From Mesorhizobium loti (GTDB lineage: Bacteria > Pseudomonadota > Alphaproteobacteria > Rhizobiales > Rhizobiaceae): DNA of 64,000 bases. This document shows positions 8,535 through 16,823 of the stretch, in pieces. Both the position numbers and the translations under genes were made by a program. A model generated the notes under the pieces. The model had not been told where the DNA came from. It saw nothing but the letters and a program-made list of their open reading frames with translations, and made no database searches. Where the stretch lies: positions 248,001 through 312,000 of the forward strand of contig NZ_QGGH01000005.1 of the NCBI RefSeq assembly GCF_003148495.1. Reading direction: 5' to 3'. Numbering within the stretch: the first letter of the stretch is position 1; each line of letters opens with the position of its first letter.

Positions 8535-9734
8535 TCAGTTCGATGCGGCCGCTGATGCCGACCCGGATGGTGCGGTGCGGCTGTCGACGGCGACGACGAC
8601 GCTCAGGCCGGCGCGCAGCTTGCCGCTCTTCAGCACGTCGGCCGGCACGTCGATGCGGACCGGAACGCGCTGCACGACCTTGGTGAAGTTGCCGGTGGCG
8701 TTTTCGGGTGGCAGCAGCGAGAATACGGCGCCGGAAGCCGGGGCCAGCGACGAGACGGTTCCCTCGAAGTCCTGGCCGTCGGTCGCATCGACCGAGATCT
8801 TGACCTTCTCGCCGGGAACCAGCCGGGCGAGCTGCGTCTCCTTGAAGTTGGCGACGATGTAGAGCTTGTCCATCGGCACGATGACGGCGAGCTTCTGGCC
8901 GGGGCTGACGAGATCGCCCTGCTCGACGGAACGGTTGCCGACGACGCCGTCATAAGGCGCCTTGAGCACGGTGAAGGAAAGATCCCGCTCGGCCTTGTCC
9001 CGGCTGAGCTGCAAGGACGCCAGCGTGCTTGCCGACTCGGCGCGCTGCGCCTGCAACACGCCGATATTGGCCTGCGCCGCGGCGATCTGCGCATCGGCGC
9101 CGACAAGGGCGGCATTGGCCTGCTGCACCGCCGTCTGGGCGTCGTCCAGCTGTGCCTGCGTGCCGACATGCGTCTTGAGCAGCTGCGAGGCGCGCGCCGC
9201 GACCTTGGTCGCGTTGTCGGCCGTGGCCTGATCGGCGACCTTCTGCGCCTGCGCCTGCTGCAGCGCGGCCCGCGCCGCTTCGGTCTGGGCGTCGATACGG
9301 TCGAGTGTCTTGCTCAGCGTAGCAATCTGCGCCTCTGCCTGGGCGACGGCTATTCTGTAGTCGCCGTCATCAACGACGAGCAGCGGATCGCCGGCCTTGA
9401 CCGACTGGTTCTCGCTCACCTTGACCTGATCGACATAGCCGGAAATCTTGGGCGAGATGAACGCCATGTCGGCCTGGACATAGGCGTCGTCCGTCGAGAT
9501 CATGAAGCGGCCCGTGGTCCAGTAATCGTAACCGTACCAGGCGCCGGCGCTCAGCAAGGCGACGCCGATGATCGGCAGCAGAAAGGAACGCACCGAGCGC
9601 TTCTTCTTGACCGGAGCCTCTGCCGGCGGCGACGAGACGGGCTGGGTAGGCACTTGCGGTGCTTCCGTCGCCGGCGCAACCTTGGCGTTGGGGAAGGGAC
9701 GGACTTCGGCTGTGGTCGGCGCGTTCGAGGACAT
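8535..9734 (-). CDS. EmrA/HlyD-type periplasmic adaptor (copy 1)
   Basis: The 399-residue membrane fusion protein has a proline-rich cytoplasmic N terminus, one transmembrane helix (FLLPIIGVALLSAGAWYGYDYW, about residues 50-72), a lipoyl half-motif (AFISPKISGYVDQVKVSENQSVKAGDPLLVVD), a long coiled-coil hairpin rich in Ala and Gln, the second lipoyl half (FTVLKAPYDGVVGNRSVEQGDLV) and a beta-barrel domain. It would link the EmrB pump to an outer-membrane channel. It is the first gene of the operon and its promoter region contains the TetR-type operator at 9765-9778. Confidence 0.94.
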   Translation of the reverse strand: MSSNAPTTAEVRPFPNAKVAPATEAPQVPTQPVSSPPAEAPVKKKRSVRSFLLPIIGVALLSAGAWYGYDYWTTGRFMISTDDAYVQADMAFISPKISGYVDQVKVSENQSVKAGDPLLVVDDGDYRIAVAQAEAQIATLSKTLDRIDAQTEAARAALQQAQAQKVADQATADNATKVAARASQLLKTHVGTQAQLDDAQTAVQQANAALVGADAQIAAAQANIGVLQAQRAESASTLASLQLSRDKAERDLSFTVLKAPYDGVVGNRSVEQGDLVSPGQKLAVIVPMDKLYIVANFKETQLARLVPGEKVKISVDATDGQDFEGTVSSLAPASGAVFSLLPPENATGNFTKVVQRVPVRIDVPADVLKSGKLRAGLSVVVAVDSRTAPSGSASAAASN

Positions 9735-9764
9735 GACATCTCTCTAAAATTATAATATAATACT

Positions 9765-9841
9765 GAACCGTTCGGTTCGATCCGGCCGTTGACATAGCGC
9801 GTAAAGAGGACCATATCAAGGGCAATCGAACCGGTTGGTTC
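9765..9841. promoter_or_regulatory. Two TetR-type operators in the emrA/tetR divergent region
   Basis: Two 14-bp inverted repeats fit the consensus GAACCGNTNGGTTC: GAACCGTTCGGTTC at 9765-9778 and GAACCGGTTGGTTC at 9828-9841. The first is next to an AT-rich stretch (9747-9762) that can act as the emrA -10 region on the minus strand; the second is 26 bp before the tetR start. Binding to both would control pump and regulator together. Confidence 0.8.
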
Positions 9842-9866
9842 GAATTATTTTCGAGGTGTGACTTTC

Positions 9867-10601
9867 ATGACCGAGACATCGCCCAACGTCGAAACCGATC
9901 AGTGTGGCGACCTGCTGGACAGCCTGCGCCGTGGCCGCCCGGCGGCCGGGCAGGATCCGGTCAAGCGCAGCCAGATCATCGACGGCGCCCGTCGTGTCTT
10001 CATCGACAAGGGCTTCGAAGCCGCCTCGATGAACGACATCACCCGTGAGGCCGGTGTCTCCAAGGGCACGATCTATGTCTATTTCGCCAACAAGGAAGAG
10101 CTGTTCGAAGCGCTGATCGAGGAAGAGCGCGGCACCATCTTCAAGAACATGTATGACGTTCTGGACAACGCCGACGACCTGCGCGAGACGCTGGTGAAGT
10201 TCGGCAAGGTGCTGGCCCTCAAGATCACGTCGGCCAAGGTGATCCAGGCGCAGCGCACGGTGATCGGGGCATCCGACCGGATACCAGACATGGGTGCGCG
10301 TTTCTACGAACGCGGTCCCAAGCGCGGTCACGACAAGGTCGCGGCCTTTCTCGATGCCGCCATCGAGCGCGACTTGCTGCGGATCGACGATGTCGATCTC
10401 GCCGCCTATCAGTTCACCGAACTGTGCCTGGCCGGTCTGTTCCGCCAGTGCATTTTCGCCTACCGCACCAAAGCCCCCAGCCAGGACGAGATCGACCACA
10501 TCGTCAGGTCAGGCGTCAGCATGTTCCTGAAGGCTTACGGCACCGAAAGGCTTGTGGCGGAAGAAGGCCATCAGACGATTGCGATCGAGGCCAAGCCTTA
10601 G
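9867..10601 (+). CDS. TetR/AcrR-family regulator of the adjacent EmrAB pump
   Basis: The 244-residue protein has the TetR DNA-binding domain at residues 32-80: RSQIIDGARRVFIDKGFEAASMNDITREAGVSKGTIYVYFANKEELF, followed by an all-helical ligand domain. Its C-terminal part resembles AcrR_C-type domains. ATG 9867 follows GAGGTG; a GTG at 9858 is in frame but lacks a site. The gene is divergent from emrAB and two matching palindromes lie between them, so it most probably represses the pump until a pump substrate binds. Confidence 0.93.
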   Translation: MTETSPNVETDQCGDLLDSLRRGRPAAGQDPVKRSQIIDGARRVFIDKGFEAASMNDITREAGVSKGTIYVYFANKEELFEALIEEERGTIFKNMYDVLDNADDLRETLVKFGKVLALKITSAKVIQAQRTVIGASDRIPDMGARFYERGPKRGHDKVAAFLDAAIERDLLRIDDVDLAAYQFTELCLAGLFRQCIFAYRTKAPSQDEIDHIVRSGVSMFLKAYGTERLVAEEGHQTIAIEAKP

Positions 10602-10702
10602 AGCAGTTCACCGTTTCGCGGAAACGGCAAACCGCTCTAACTCTTTGTTTTGGCGCAATTCCGGACGGAAAACCGTTTCACACTTTTCCTCGAATTGCCC
10701 TA
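10600..10702. repeat. RIME-like intergenic mosaic element, complete copy
   Basis: Two imperfect palindromes are joined: the first runs from AGAGC to GCTCT with an inner CCGTTTC-GCG-GAAACGG stem, and the second from CAATTCCGG to CGAATTG. The layout is that of the rhizobial intergenic mosaic element known in Rhizobium and Sinorhizobium. It begins at the tetR stop codon and ends 25 bp before the engB stop, between convergent genes. Confidence 0.8.
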
Positions 10703-10726
10703 GACCACGCTCCAAGATGTAGATGC

Positions 10727-11386
10727 TTAGCCGCCATTGGCGGCAAGCACGATGGCAGCCTGCAATTCCTGGAGGCCCTCGGCCTTTTCCGACGACGTTG
10801 CCAGAACGAACGGGAATGCCGCCGGCCGCTTCTTGATCTTTGCCAGCGTCTCCTCGATCAGCCGCGGCACGCCGGCGGTCTTGATCTTGTCGGTCTTGGT
10901 CAGCACGATCTGGTAGGACACCGCCGCCTTGTCGAGCAGCGACAGCACTTCGTCGTCCTTGGCCTTGATGCCGTGGCGGGCGTCGATCAGCACATAGACC
11001 CGCTTCAGCGTGACGCGGCCCTTGAGATAGTCGAAGACCAGCTTGGTCCACTCGTCGACCTTCTCCTTCGGCGCGGTGGCATAGCCGTAGCCGGGCATGT
11101 CGACCAGCGCCAAGGGCGGCAGGTCGGCACCCTCACCCGAAAATCCGTCCGGCACGAAATAGTTGAGCTCCTGCGTGCGCCCCGGCGTGTTGGAAGTGCG
11201 CGCCAGCCCCTTCTGGTTGACCAGCGCGTTGATCAGCGACGACTTGCCGACATTCGAGCGGCCGGCAAAGGCGATTTCCGGCGGTCCTTCCGGCGGCAGG
11301 AACTTCATGGCCGGCACGCCGCGGATGAATATCCACCCTCGCGTAAACAGTTCGGTGCCGATTATGCTGCTGTTCAGAGCGTTCAA
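10727..11386 (-). CDS. engB: Ribosome-biogenesis GTPase EngB/YsxC (YihA)
   Basis: EngB is an essential GTPase needed for 50S subunit assembly. The 219-residue product has the G1 P-loop (FAGRSNVGKSSLINAL), the switch region with TSNTPGRTQELNYF, G3 (LVDMPGYGYATAPK), G4 (TKTD) and a G5-like TSSEKAEG. The reading frame is open far upstream, but the first plausible start is TTG at 11386-11384, which has GGAGG 6 bp upstream and overlaps the acetyltransferase stop as TTGA. The protein from this start has normal family length. Translation is therefore probably coupled to the acetyltransferase. In related genomes yidC usually sits directly upstream; here it is 5.4 kb away. Confidence 0.94.
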   Translation of the reverse strand: MNALNSSIIGTELFTRGWIFIRGVPAMKFLPPEGPPEIAFAGRSNVGKSSLINALVNQKGLARTSNTPGRTQELNYFVPDGFSGEGADLPPLALVDMPGYGYATAPKEKVDEWTKLVFDYLKGRVTLKRVYVLIDARHGIKAKDDEVLSLLDKAAVSYQIVLTKTDKIKTAGVPRLIEETLAKIKKRPAAFPFVLATSSEKAEGLQELQAAIVLAANGG

Positions 11387-12021
11387 GCTGCTGCCTCCAG
11401 AAGAGAGATATTGGCACCCCGGATAGCATCGAGGTTGCGGCTGACCTTGTCCACCGGCCAGTTCCACCACGCCACCGCCAGCAGCCGCCTGATTGTCCGG
11501 TCGTCGAAACGCATCCTTACCACCTTGGCCGCGTTGCCGGCCACGATCGCATAGGGCGGCACGTCGTGCGTCACCACCGATTTCGCACCGACGATAGCGC
11601 CATGGCCGATTTCCACACCGGGCATGATCACCGCTTCCATGCCGATCCAGACGTCGTTGCCGACGATTGTGTCGCCGCGAACCTCCTGCGACCATGTCGC
11701 CGGGTCAAAACCCTTTTCCCAGCCATGGCCGAAAATATTGAACGGATAGGTCGAAAAGCCGGACATTGCGTGGTTGGCGCCGTTCATGATGAAGCGCGCA
11801 CCCTCGGCGATGGCGCAGAACCGGCCGATGATCAGCTTGTCGCCGATGAACGGATAATGGTGCAGGACGCATTTTTCGGCGAATTTGTCCGGCCCGTCGG
11901 GATCGTCATAGTAGGTGTAATCGCCGATCTCGATGTTCGGCGCGTTCACCAGTCCCTTGAGGAAGCCGACGCGGGTGTGCATCGGGATCGGGTGCTTGAT
12001 GTTGGGGTTGGGTCCGTCCAT
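11383..12021 (-). CDS. CatB/Vat-like xenobiotic O-acetyltransferase (left-handed beta-helix)
   Basis: The 212-residue protein has hexapeptide repeats of the left-handed beta-helix acetyltransferases (IGRFCAIAEGARFIMNG, DTIVGNDVWIGMEAVIMPGVEIGHGAIVGAKSVV) and the NHAMSGFSTYPFNIFG motif in which His acts as catalytic base in Vat and CatB enzymes. Family members acetylate streptogramin A or chloramphenicol, but chromosomal copies often have unknown substrates. I chose ATG 12021 (MDGPNPNIKHP), which matches family N termini; an in-frame ATG at 12075 adds 18 residues. It overlaps engB by 4 bases, an odd partner for an essential GTPase. Confidence 0.88.
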   Translation of the reverse strand: MDGPNPNIKHPIPMHTRVGFLKGLVNAPNIEIGDYTYYDDPDGPDKFAEKCVLHHYPFIGDKLIIGRFCAIAEGARFIMNGANHAMSGFSTYPFNIFGHGWEKGFDPATWSQEVRGDTIVGNDVWIGMEAVIMPGVEIGHGAIVGAKSVVTHDVPPYAIVAGNAAKVVRMRFDDRTIRRLLAVAWWNWPVDKVSRNLDAIRGANISLLEAAA

Positions 12022-12154
12022 GTCGATGTCCGTTAAAGAATTGGGGTCCGTCAAAGAAATGGCCGCCAGGCGCATCCTAAATCCGCATGCGCCTGTTCAA
12101 AATAGCGTGATCCGCCCTATAGCACCAATCAGCTGACGAGCGAGCTTTCCTTGA

Positions 12155-12469
12155 TCATTTGCTGCCACGGCAGATGACGATCGGATCGGACAGCGCACTG
12201 TCGAAACCGCTGCCCTGATAGACGGTGACATTCGAGGCGCCGGGCGGCAGCATGAACGTGCCTTCGACGATTTTCTGATCGCCGGCGGGCGTGTGCAGAG
12301 CCCAGCTATAGGTGCAAAACTGAGGCGGCGCCTGGGGTTCGACGTGGCTGCAGTTCAACTGCGCGCCACCCAGCATGGCGGCGCCGCCGCAGCTGACGGC
12401 CTCCTTTGCGAGCGCAATTCCAGGCCATGCTGCGAGGGCCGCCACGATCGCGATCTTCAACCAATTCAT
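12155..12469 (-). CDS. Small secreted hypothetical protein
   Basis: A 104-residue product with a clear Sec signal peptide (MNWLKIAIVAALAAWPGIALA, cleavage before KEAVSC). The mature part has four Cys residues (SCGGA, LNCSH, QFCTY, VICRG), which may form two disulfides in the periplasm. No family recognised. GAGG lies 8 bases before ATG 12469; the ATG at 12475 is too close to it. The gene is isolated between the acetyltransferase and the divergent MarR operon. Confidence 0.75.
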   Translation of the reverse strand: MNWLKIAIVAALAAWPGIALAKEAVSCGGAAMLGGAQLNCSHVEPQAPPQFCTYSWALHTPAGDQKIVEGTFMLPPGASNVTVYQGSGFDSALSDPIVICRGSK

Positions 12470-12646
12470 CGTCATATCCTCGCCCGGCAACGGTCTGTCA
12501 CCGGGCCTTTCTGTTGCGTCGCAGCCCATGCGTCATTTTTTCCAGGCGGGCTTAGTTCGTCTTGCGCACCGCGTCCAGCGGGATTATGTGCATGATGATA
12601 ATAAGCATGCTCACTAAAAGTCACGCCGAAAACCCCAGTATCTCCC

Positions 12647-13111
12647 ATGCCATCGTCACCCAACATCAGCTTCGTGCTGCACGATGTCGCGCGCCTGCTT
12701 CGAAAGCGGTTCGAGCAGCGGTCGCGGGCGTCGGGGCTGACCCGCGCCCAATGGCAGGTGCTGGCCTATCTGTCGCTGCATGAAGGCATCCACCAGAACA
12801 AGCTCGCCGACCTGATCGAGATCACGCCGATCACGCTCGCCCGGCTGCTCGACAAGATGGAAGCAAGCGGCTTCATCGAGCGCCGGCCCAATCCCACCGA
12901 CCGCCGGGCATGGCTGCTTTACCTGACGCCGCAAGCCCATCCGCTGATCGAAATCATGCGCGGTAATGGCCAGAAAACGCGTGACGAGGCCTTCGTCGGC
13001 CTTTCCGCGGATGCCCAGCTGCATCTGCTGCAAACCCTATCCCTCATCAAATCCAATCTGCTCACGGCTTGCGCCCAGCCTGCCGTCGACCGGGAGAAAA
13101 TACATGGCTGA
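12647..13111 (+). CDS. MarR-family regulator of the EmrAB operon (copy 2)
   Basis: The 154-residue winged-helix protein shows the MarR pattern: SGLTRAQWQVLAYLSLHEGIHQNKLADLIEITPITLARLLDKMEASGFIERRPNPTDRRAWLLYLT, with the wing Asp-Arg-Arg pair (DRRA). It is the first gene of a three-gene operon with an adaptor and a DHA2 pump, and overlaps the adaptor gene by 8 bp, so it is probably an autoregulated repressor that responds to pump substrates, like EmrR/MprA in enterobacteria. No unambiguous operator was found upstream; AAGCATGCT-like symmetry at about 12604-12612 is a weak candidate. Confidence 0.93.
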   Translation: MPSSPNISFVLHDVARLLRKRFEQRSRASGLTRAQWQVLAYLSLHEGIHQNKLADLIEITPITLARLLDKMEASGFIERRPNPTDRRAWLLYLTPQAHPLIEIMRGNGQKTRDEAFVGLSADAQLHLLQTLSLIKSNLLTACAQPAVDREKIHG

Positions 13112-14390
13112 ATCAACCTCACCCAAGAAGCCCGCCGAGGCCGAACCATCAGGTCGGTCGAGCGACCAGATCATCCGGCTGGACAGCGAACGCGAACAAA
13201 GGCGACCCAACACCGTCATCGACGATGACGAGCTGGAAGCACCGGTTGCCCTGGAGCCGACGGCGCTCGAGGCTCCGTCGAAAGAGCCGCAGCAAGCCAC
13301 GGTCACTGTGGCGCCTCCGGCGCCGGTCAAGCCCAGGCGCAGCCTGACGCGGCCGATCTTGTTTGCCCTGCTTCCGGTCGCGCTGGTCGTCGGCGGCTAC
13401 TACTACGTCATCGGCGGCCAGGTGATGACGACCGACAATGCCTACATCCAGGCGCAGTCGCTTGGCGTCTCCACCGATGTCTCCGGCACCGTGCTCGAGA
13501 TCGACGTGCGCGACAACGAGGCGGTGAAGAAGGACCAGGTGCTTTTCCGGCTGCGGCCGGCCTCTTTCGAAACCGCTCTTGCCGCGGCCCAGGCCCAGCT
13601 CGGGACCGTGCGCAACCAGGTGCTGACCTTGCAGGCGAGCTACCAGCAGTCGCAAGCGCTGATCGAGCAGGCGCAGGCCGATATTCCCTATTACGAGGCC
13701 GCTTTCCAGCGCCAGCAGGATCTGCTCAAGACCTCGACTTCCTCCAAGGCGACCTTCGACAGTGCCCAGCACGATCTCGTTGCAGCCCGCCAGAAAGTGT
13801 CCGTTGCCGAGGCGCAGGCGCAGGCGACGCTTGCCCAGCTTGGCGGCGACGCCAGCCAGCCTGTGGAGAAGAACCCCTTCTACCTTCAGGCCCAGTCGGC
13901 GGTGGACGACGCCCAGCGCAATCTTGCCGATTCCATCGTCAAGGCGCCGTTCGACGGCATCGTCACCAATGTCGACGCGCTTCAGGTCGGCAAGTACCTG
14001 CCGGCTTCGCAGCCGGCGTTCAGCCTGATTTCGGCGACCGATTTGTGGATCGCGGCTGAGCCGAAGGAAACCGAACTAACCTATGTGCGGCCGGGACAGA
14101 CAGCGACGATCAGCGTCGACAGCTATCCGGGCACTGTGTGGCACGGCACGGTCGCCTCGATCAGCCCGGCGTCGTCGTCGAGCTTCTCGCTGCTTCCGGC
14201 GCAGAACACCACCGGCAACTGGGTCAAGGTCGTGCAGCGTATTCCGATGCGCGTGACGGTCGATGATCTCCGGGGCAAGCCGCCGCTGCGTGGCGGAATG
14301 AGCGTCGTGGTCGGCATCGACACCGGCCATGCGCGCGGCCTGCCGGACTTCGTGACCGATCTTATCAACCGGTTCGGACAAAAATCATGA
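13104..14390 (+). CDS. EmrA/HlyD-type periplasmic adaptor (copy 2)
   Basis: The 428-residue protein has a long acidic/proline-rich cytoplasmic N terminus, a transmembrane helix (PILFALLPVALVVGGYYYVIGG), lipoyl halves (TDVSGTVLEIDVRDNEAVKKDQVLFRL and DSIVKAPFDGIVTNVDALQVG) and an Ala/Gln-rich coiled coil between them. It is a membrane fusion protein for the downstream EmrB pump. ATG 13104 has GGGAGA just upstream and overlaps the marR stop. Compared with copy 1 (8535-9734) the N-terminal tail is about 70 residues longer and the sequence is clearly different, so this is not a recent duplicate. Confidence 0.93.
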   Translation: MAESTSPKKPAEAEPSGRSSDQIIRLDSEREQRRPNTVIDDDELEAPVALEPTALEAPSKEPQQATVTVAPPAPVKPRRSLTRPILFALLPVALVVGGYYYVIGGQVMTTDNAYIQAQSLGVSTDVSGTVLEIDVRDNEAVKKDQVLFRLRPASFETALAAAQAQLGTVRNQVLTLQASYQQSQALIEQAQADIPYYEAAFQRQQDLLKTSTSSKATFDSAQHDLVAARQKVSVAEAQAQATLAQLGGDASQPVEKNPFYLQAQSAVDDAQRNLADSIVKAPFDGIVTNVDALQVGKYLPASQPAFSLISATDLWIAAEPKETELTYVRPGQTATISVDSYPGTVWHGTVASISPASSSSFSLLPAQNTTGNWVKVVQRIPMRVTVDDLRGKPPLRGGMSVVVGIDTGHARGLPDFVTDLINRFGQKS

Positions 14391-15928
14391 CCGGCGCGTC
14401 CGCGACAGGTGGCGTGATCGCCAATCGCGGCGCCATCACCGCCTGCGTGATCCTGGCCGTCATCATGCAGGCGCTGGACACCACCATCGCCAATGTGGCG
14501 CTGCCCTATATCCAGGGCAGCGTTTCGGCGAGCGCCGACCAGATCAACTGGGTGCTGACCTCCTATATCGTGGCTGCGGCCGTCATGACGCCGCCTTCGG
14601 GTTACCTTGCCAATCGTTTCGGCCGCAAGCGCATCCTGCTGATATCCATCACCGGCTTTGTCGTCGCGTCGGTGCTGTGCGGCTTCGCGCAGTCGCTGCC
14701 GCAGATCGTCGGCTTCCGCCTGCTGCAAGGCCTGTTCGGCGCCGCCCTGGTGCCGCTGGCGCAGAGCATCCTGCTCGATATCTACAGCGTCGAAGAGCGC
14801 GGCTCGGCGATGGCGCTGTTCGGCGTTTCGGTGATGGTCGGGCCGGTGCTTGGGCCGGTCATCGGCGGCTGGCTGACCGAAAATGTCAGCTGGCGCTGGG
14901 TTTTCTACATCAACGTCCCGATCGGCGCCCTGGCTTTCGCCGGCGTGTCGATGTTCGTCCAGGAAACCAAGACGGATCTCAAGGCGAGGCTGGACTGGCT
15001 AGGCTTCGGCATGCTCAGCGTCACCATCGCATCGCTGCAGATGTTCCTCGATCGCGGCGAGCAGCTCAACTGGTTCTCGTCCTCCGAGATTATCGTCGAG
15101 GCGCTGATCTGCGCGTCGGCCTTCTACATCTTCCTCGTTCACACCTTCACCGCCCGCAACACGTTCGTGAACCCGAGGCTTTTCCTCGACCGCAACTTCG
15201 CCGTCGGCATGATCTTCATCTTCATCATCGGCATCACCTATCTGGCCTCGCTGGCCCTGATGACGCCCTATCTGCAGACGCTGATGGGCTATCCGGTGGT
15301 GACGGCCGGCATCGTCATGGGGCCGCGCGGTCTCGGCACCATGGCGTGCATGTTCCTGGTCGGCAGGCTGATCGGCAAGGTGGACACGCGCTGGCTGCTG
15401 TTGACCGGCCTGCTGGTCACCGCCTGGGCGATGTACGACATGACCGGCTGGACCCCTGATGTCTCGCAATGGACGATCATCAGCACCGGCTTCATCCAGG
15501 GCGCGGGCCTGGGCTTCCTGTTCGTGCCGCTGACCACCATCACCTTCGCCACGCTGGCGCCGGAGCGGCGCGCGGAAGGTACTGGGCTGTACAATCTGTC
15601 GCGAAACATCGGCTCCAGCGTCGGCATATCCGTCGTCACCGCGCTTTTGACGCAGAACGTGCAGATCAACCACGCCAACATCGCCACCTATGTGACGCCC
15701 TACAACCAAGCGTTCGGCAATCCGGCAATCTTCCAGGCGATGAACCCCTACAGCGCCGCCGGCCGTGCCGCGCTCGACGGCGTGGTGACGCTGCAGGCGA
15801 CGATCATCAGCTACATGAACGACTTCAAGCTGATGATGATCCTGTCGCTTGCCGCCATTCCGCTGGTTCTCCTGCTGCGCAAGCCGGCGACACCGGCCAA
15901 GATCGATCACAGCGCCGTCATGGAGTAA
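14387..15928 (+). CDS. DHA2-family MFS efflux pump, EmrB type (copy 2)
   Basis: A 513-residue, 14-helix transporter starting at ATG 14387, overlapping the adaptor stop by ATGA. DHA2 signatures are present: ILAVIMQALDTTIANVALPYIQG (helix 1), NWVLTSYIVAAAVMTPPSGYLANRFGRKR (helix 2 and motif A), and PVLGPVIGGWLTENVSWRWVFYINVPIG (motif C). It should export hydrophobic compounds across the envelope with the adaptor encoded upstream. Copy 1 has ILDIQIVSASL where this has LDTTIANVAL, the canonical form, so substrate ranges may differ. Confidence 0.95.
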   Translation: MTGASATGGVIANRGAITACVILAVIMQALDTTIANVALPYIQGSVSASADQINWVLTSYIVAAAVMTPPSGYLANRFGRKRILLISITGFVVASVLCGFAQSLPQIVGFRLLQGLFGAALVPLAQSILLDIYSVEERGSAMALFGVSVMVGPVLGPVIGGWLTENVSWRWVFYINVPIGALAFAGVSMFVQETKTDLKARLDWLGFGMLSVTIASLQMFLDRGEQLNWFSSSEIIVEALICASAFYIFLVHTFTARNTFVNPRLFLDRNFAVGMIFIFIIGITYLASLALMTPYLQTLMGYPVVTAGIVMGPRGLGTMACMFLVGRLIGKVDTRWLLLTGLLVTAWAMYDMTGWTPDVSQWTIISTGFIQGAGLGFLFVPLTTITFATLAPERRAEGTGLYNLSRNIGSSVGISVVTALLTQNVQINHANIATYVTPYNQAFGNPAIFQAMNPYSAAGRAALDGVVTLQATIISYMNDFKLMMILSLAAIPLVLLLRKPATPAKIDHSAVME

Positions 15929-15951
15929 CGGGCGACGCGGCCAAAAAGAAA

Positions 15952-15983
15952 CCGGGGCCCTGTGAGGGACTACAGGACCCCGG
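15952..15983 (-). terminator. Terminator hairpin between emrB copy 2 and fasciclin 2
   Basis: A 12-bp stem with one mismatch (CCGGGGCCCTGT at 15952-15963 against 15972-15983). The A-rich stretch at 15943-15950 becomes a U tract on minus-strand RNA, so it best fits termination of the fasciclin gene transcript coming from the right. Confidence 0.65.
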
Positions 15984-16085
15984 CAGATACGGCTTCCCAA
16001 GAAATATGGCGCCTCGTCATGAGGTGAGGACGGCAGGCCCGAGAAAGCCCCAACGGTTCTGCCTGTATCCCCTCGCCGGAAGCCG

Positions 16086-16646
16086 TTACTTTGGCAACAA
16101 CACCTTGTTGACGACATGGATGACGCCGTTCGACTGGTTGACGTCGGCGATCGTCACCTTGGCCTCGCCGCCGGACTCATCCATGATGTAGAGCTTACCC
16201 TTCTTGACCTCGGCGGTCAGCGTATCGCCGGAAACGGTCTTCATCTCGTACTTGCCGCCCATTGCCTTGGCCTTCTTCATCATTTCGGCGCCCGAGATCT
16301 TGCCGGCCACGACATGAGCGGTCAGCACCTTGGTCAGTTGGTCCTTGTTCTCGGGCTTCAGCAGCGTGTCGACGGTGCCCTTGGGCAGCTCCGAGAAGGC
16401 TGCGTTGGTCGGCGCGAAGACAGTGAACGGACCGGCGCCCTGCAGCGTGTCGACAAGGCCGGCCGCCTTCACGGCGGCGACCAAGGTCGTGTGGTCCTTC
16501 GAATTGACGGCGTTCTCGACGATGTTCTTGGTGGTGTACATCGGCGCGCCGCCAACGTTCGGGTTCTTGGCATAGGCGGGAGCGGCAATCGCCACACTGG
16601 CGACAAGTGCGGAAATGGCGACGGTCCTGAATGACGGCAAGCGCAT
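16086..16646 (-). CDS. Secreted fasciclin (FAS1) domain protein (copy 2)
   Basis: A 186-residue protein with a Sec signal peptide (MRLPSFRTVAISALVASVAIAAPAYA, cut before KNPN) and one FAS1 domain. It is a close paralogue of the protein at 4966-5523; both share NIVENAVNSKDHTTLVAAVKAAGLV and NGVIHV..KVLLPK almost unchanged. It has no Cys in the mature part. GGAGGA before ATG 16646 fixes the start. It is a single gene with its own promoter-like element (16734-16706) similar to that of copy 1, so both may be targets of the ECF sigma factor at 3476-4015. Confidence 0.93.
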   Translation of the reverse strand: MRLPSFRTVAISALVASVAIAAPAYAKNPNVGGAPMYTTKNIVENAVNSKDHTTLVAAVKAAGLVDTLQGAGPFTVFAPTNAAFSELPKGTVDTLLKPENKDQLTKVLTAHVVAGKISGAEMMKKAKAMGGKYEMKTVSGDTLTAEVKKGKLYIMDESGGEAKVTIADVNQSNGVIHVVNKVLLPK

Positions 16647-16705
16647 GTGTTCTTCCTCCGGGTGAGGGCTGATCGGAATTGATAGCCTTTGGAAACGCAC
16701 ACGCA

Positions 16706-16734
16706 GTCACGCCGCTTGCGGGGCGCTAGTTTCG
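16706..16734 (-). promoter_or_regulatory. ECF-type promoter candidate before fasciclin 2
   Basis: On the minus strand CGAAAC (16734-16729) and CGTGAC (16711-16706) are separated by 17 bp, 60 bp upstream of the start. It resembles TGAAAC-N16-CGTATC before fasciclin 1. GC-rich sequence makes chance matches possible. Confidence 0.35.
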
Positions 16735-16770
16735 CCGGTCACGGGAACGTGATGAAAGGGTCCGTTCAAC

Positions 16771-16801
16771 AAAAAAGCCCCGGGCGAACCGGGGCTTTTT
16801 T
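16771..16801 (-). terminator. Rho-independent terminator after yidC
   Basis: Perfect 13-bp arms AAAAAAGCCCCGG (16771-16783) and the complement (16789-16801) with a 5-base loop. It lies 22 bp past the YidC stop and has U/A tracts for both strands. Confidence 0.9.
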
Positions 16802-16823
16802 GATTTCGCAAAGGCAACGCCTT

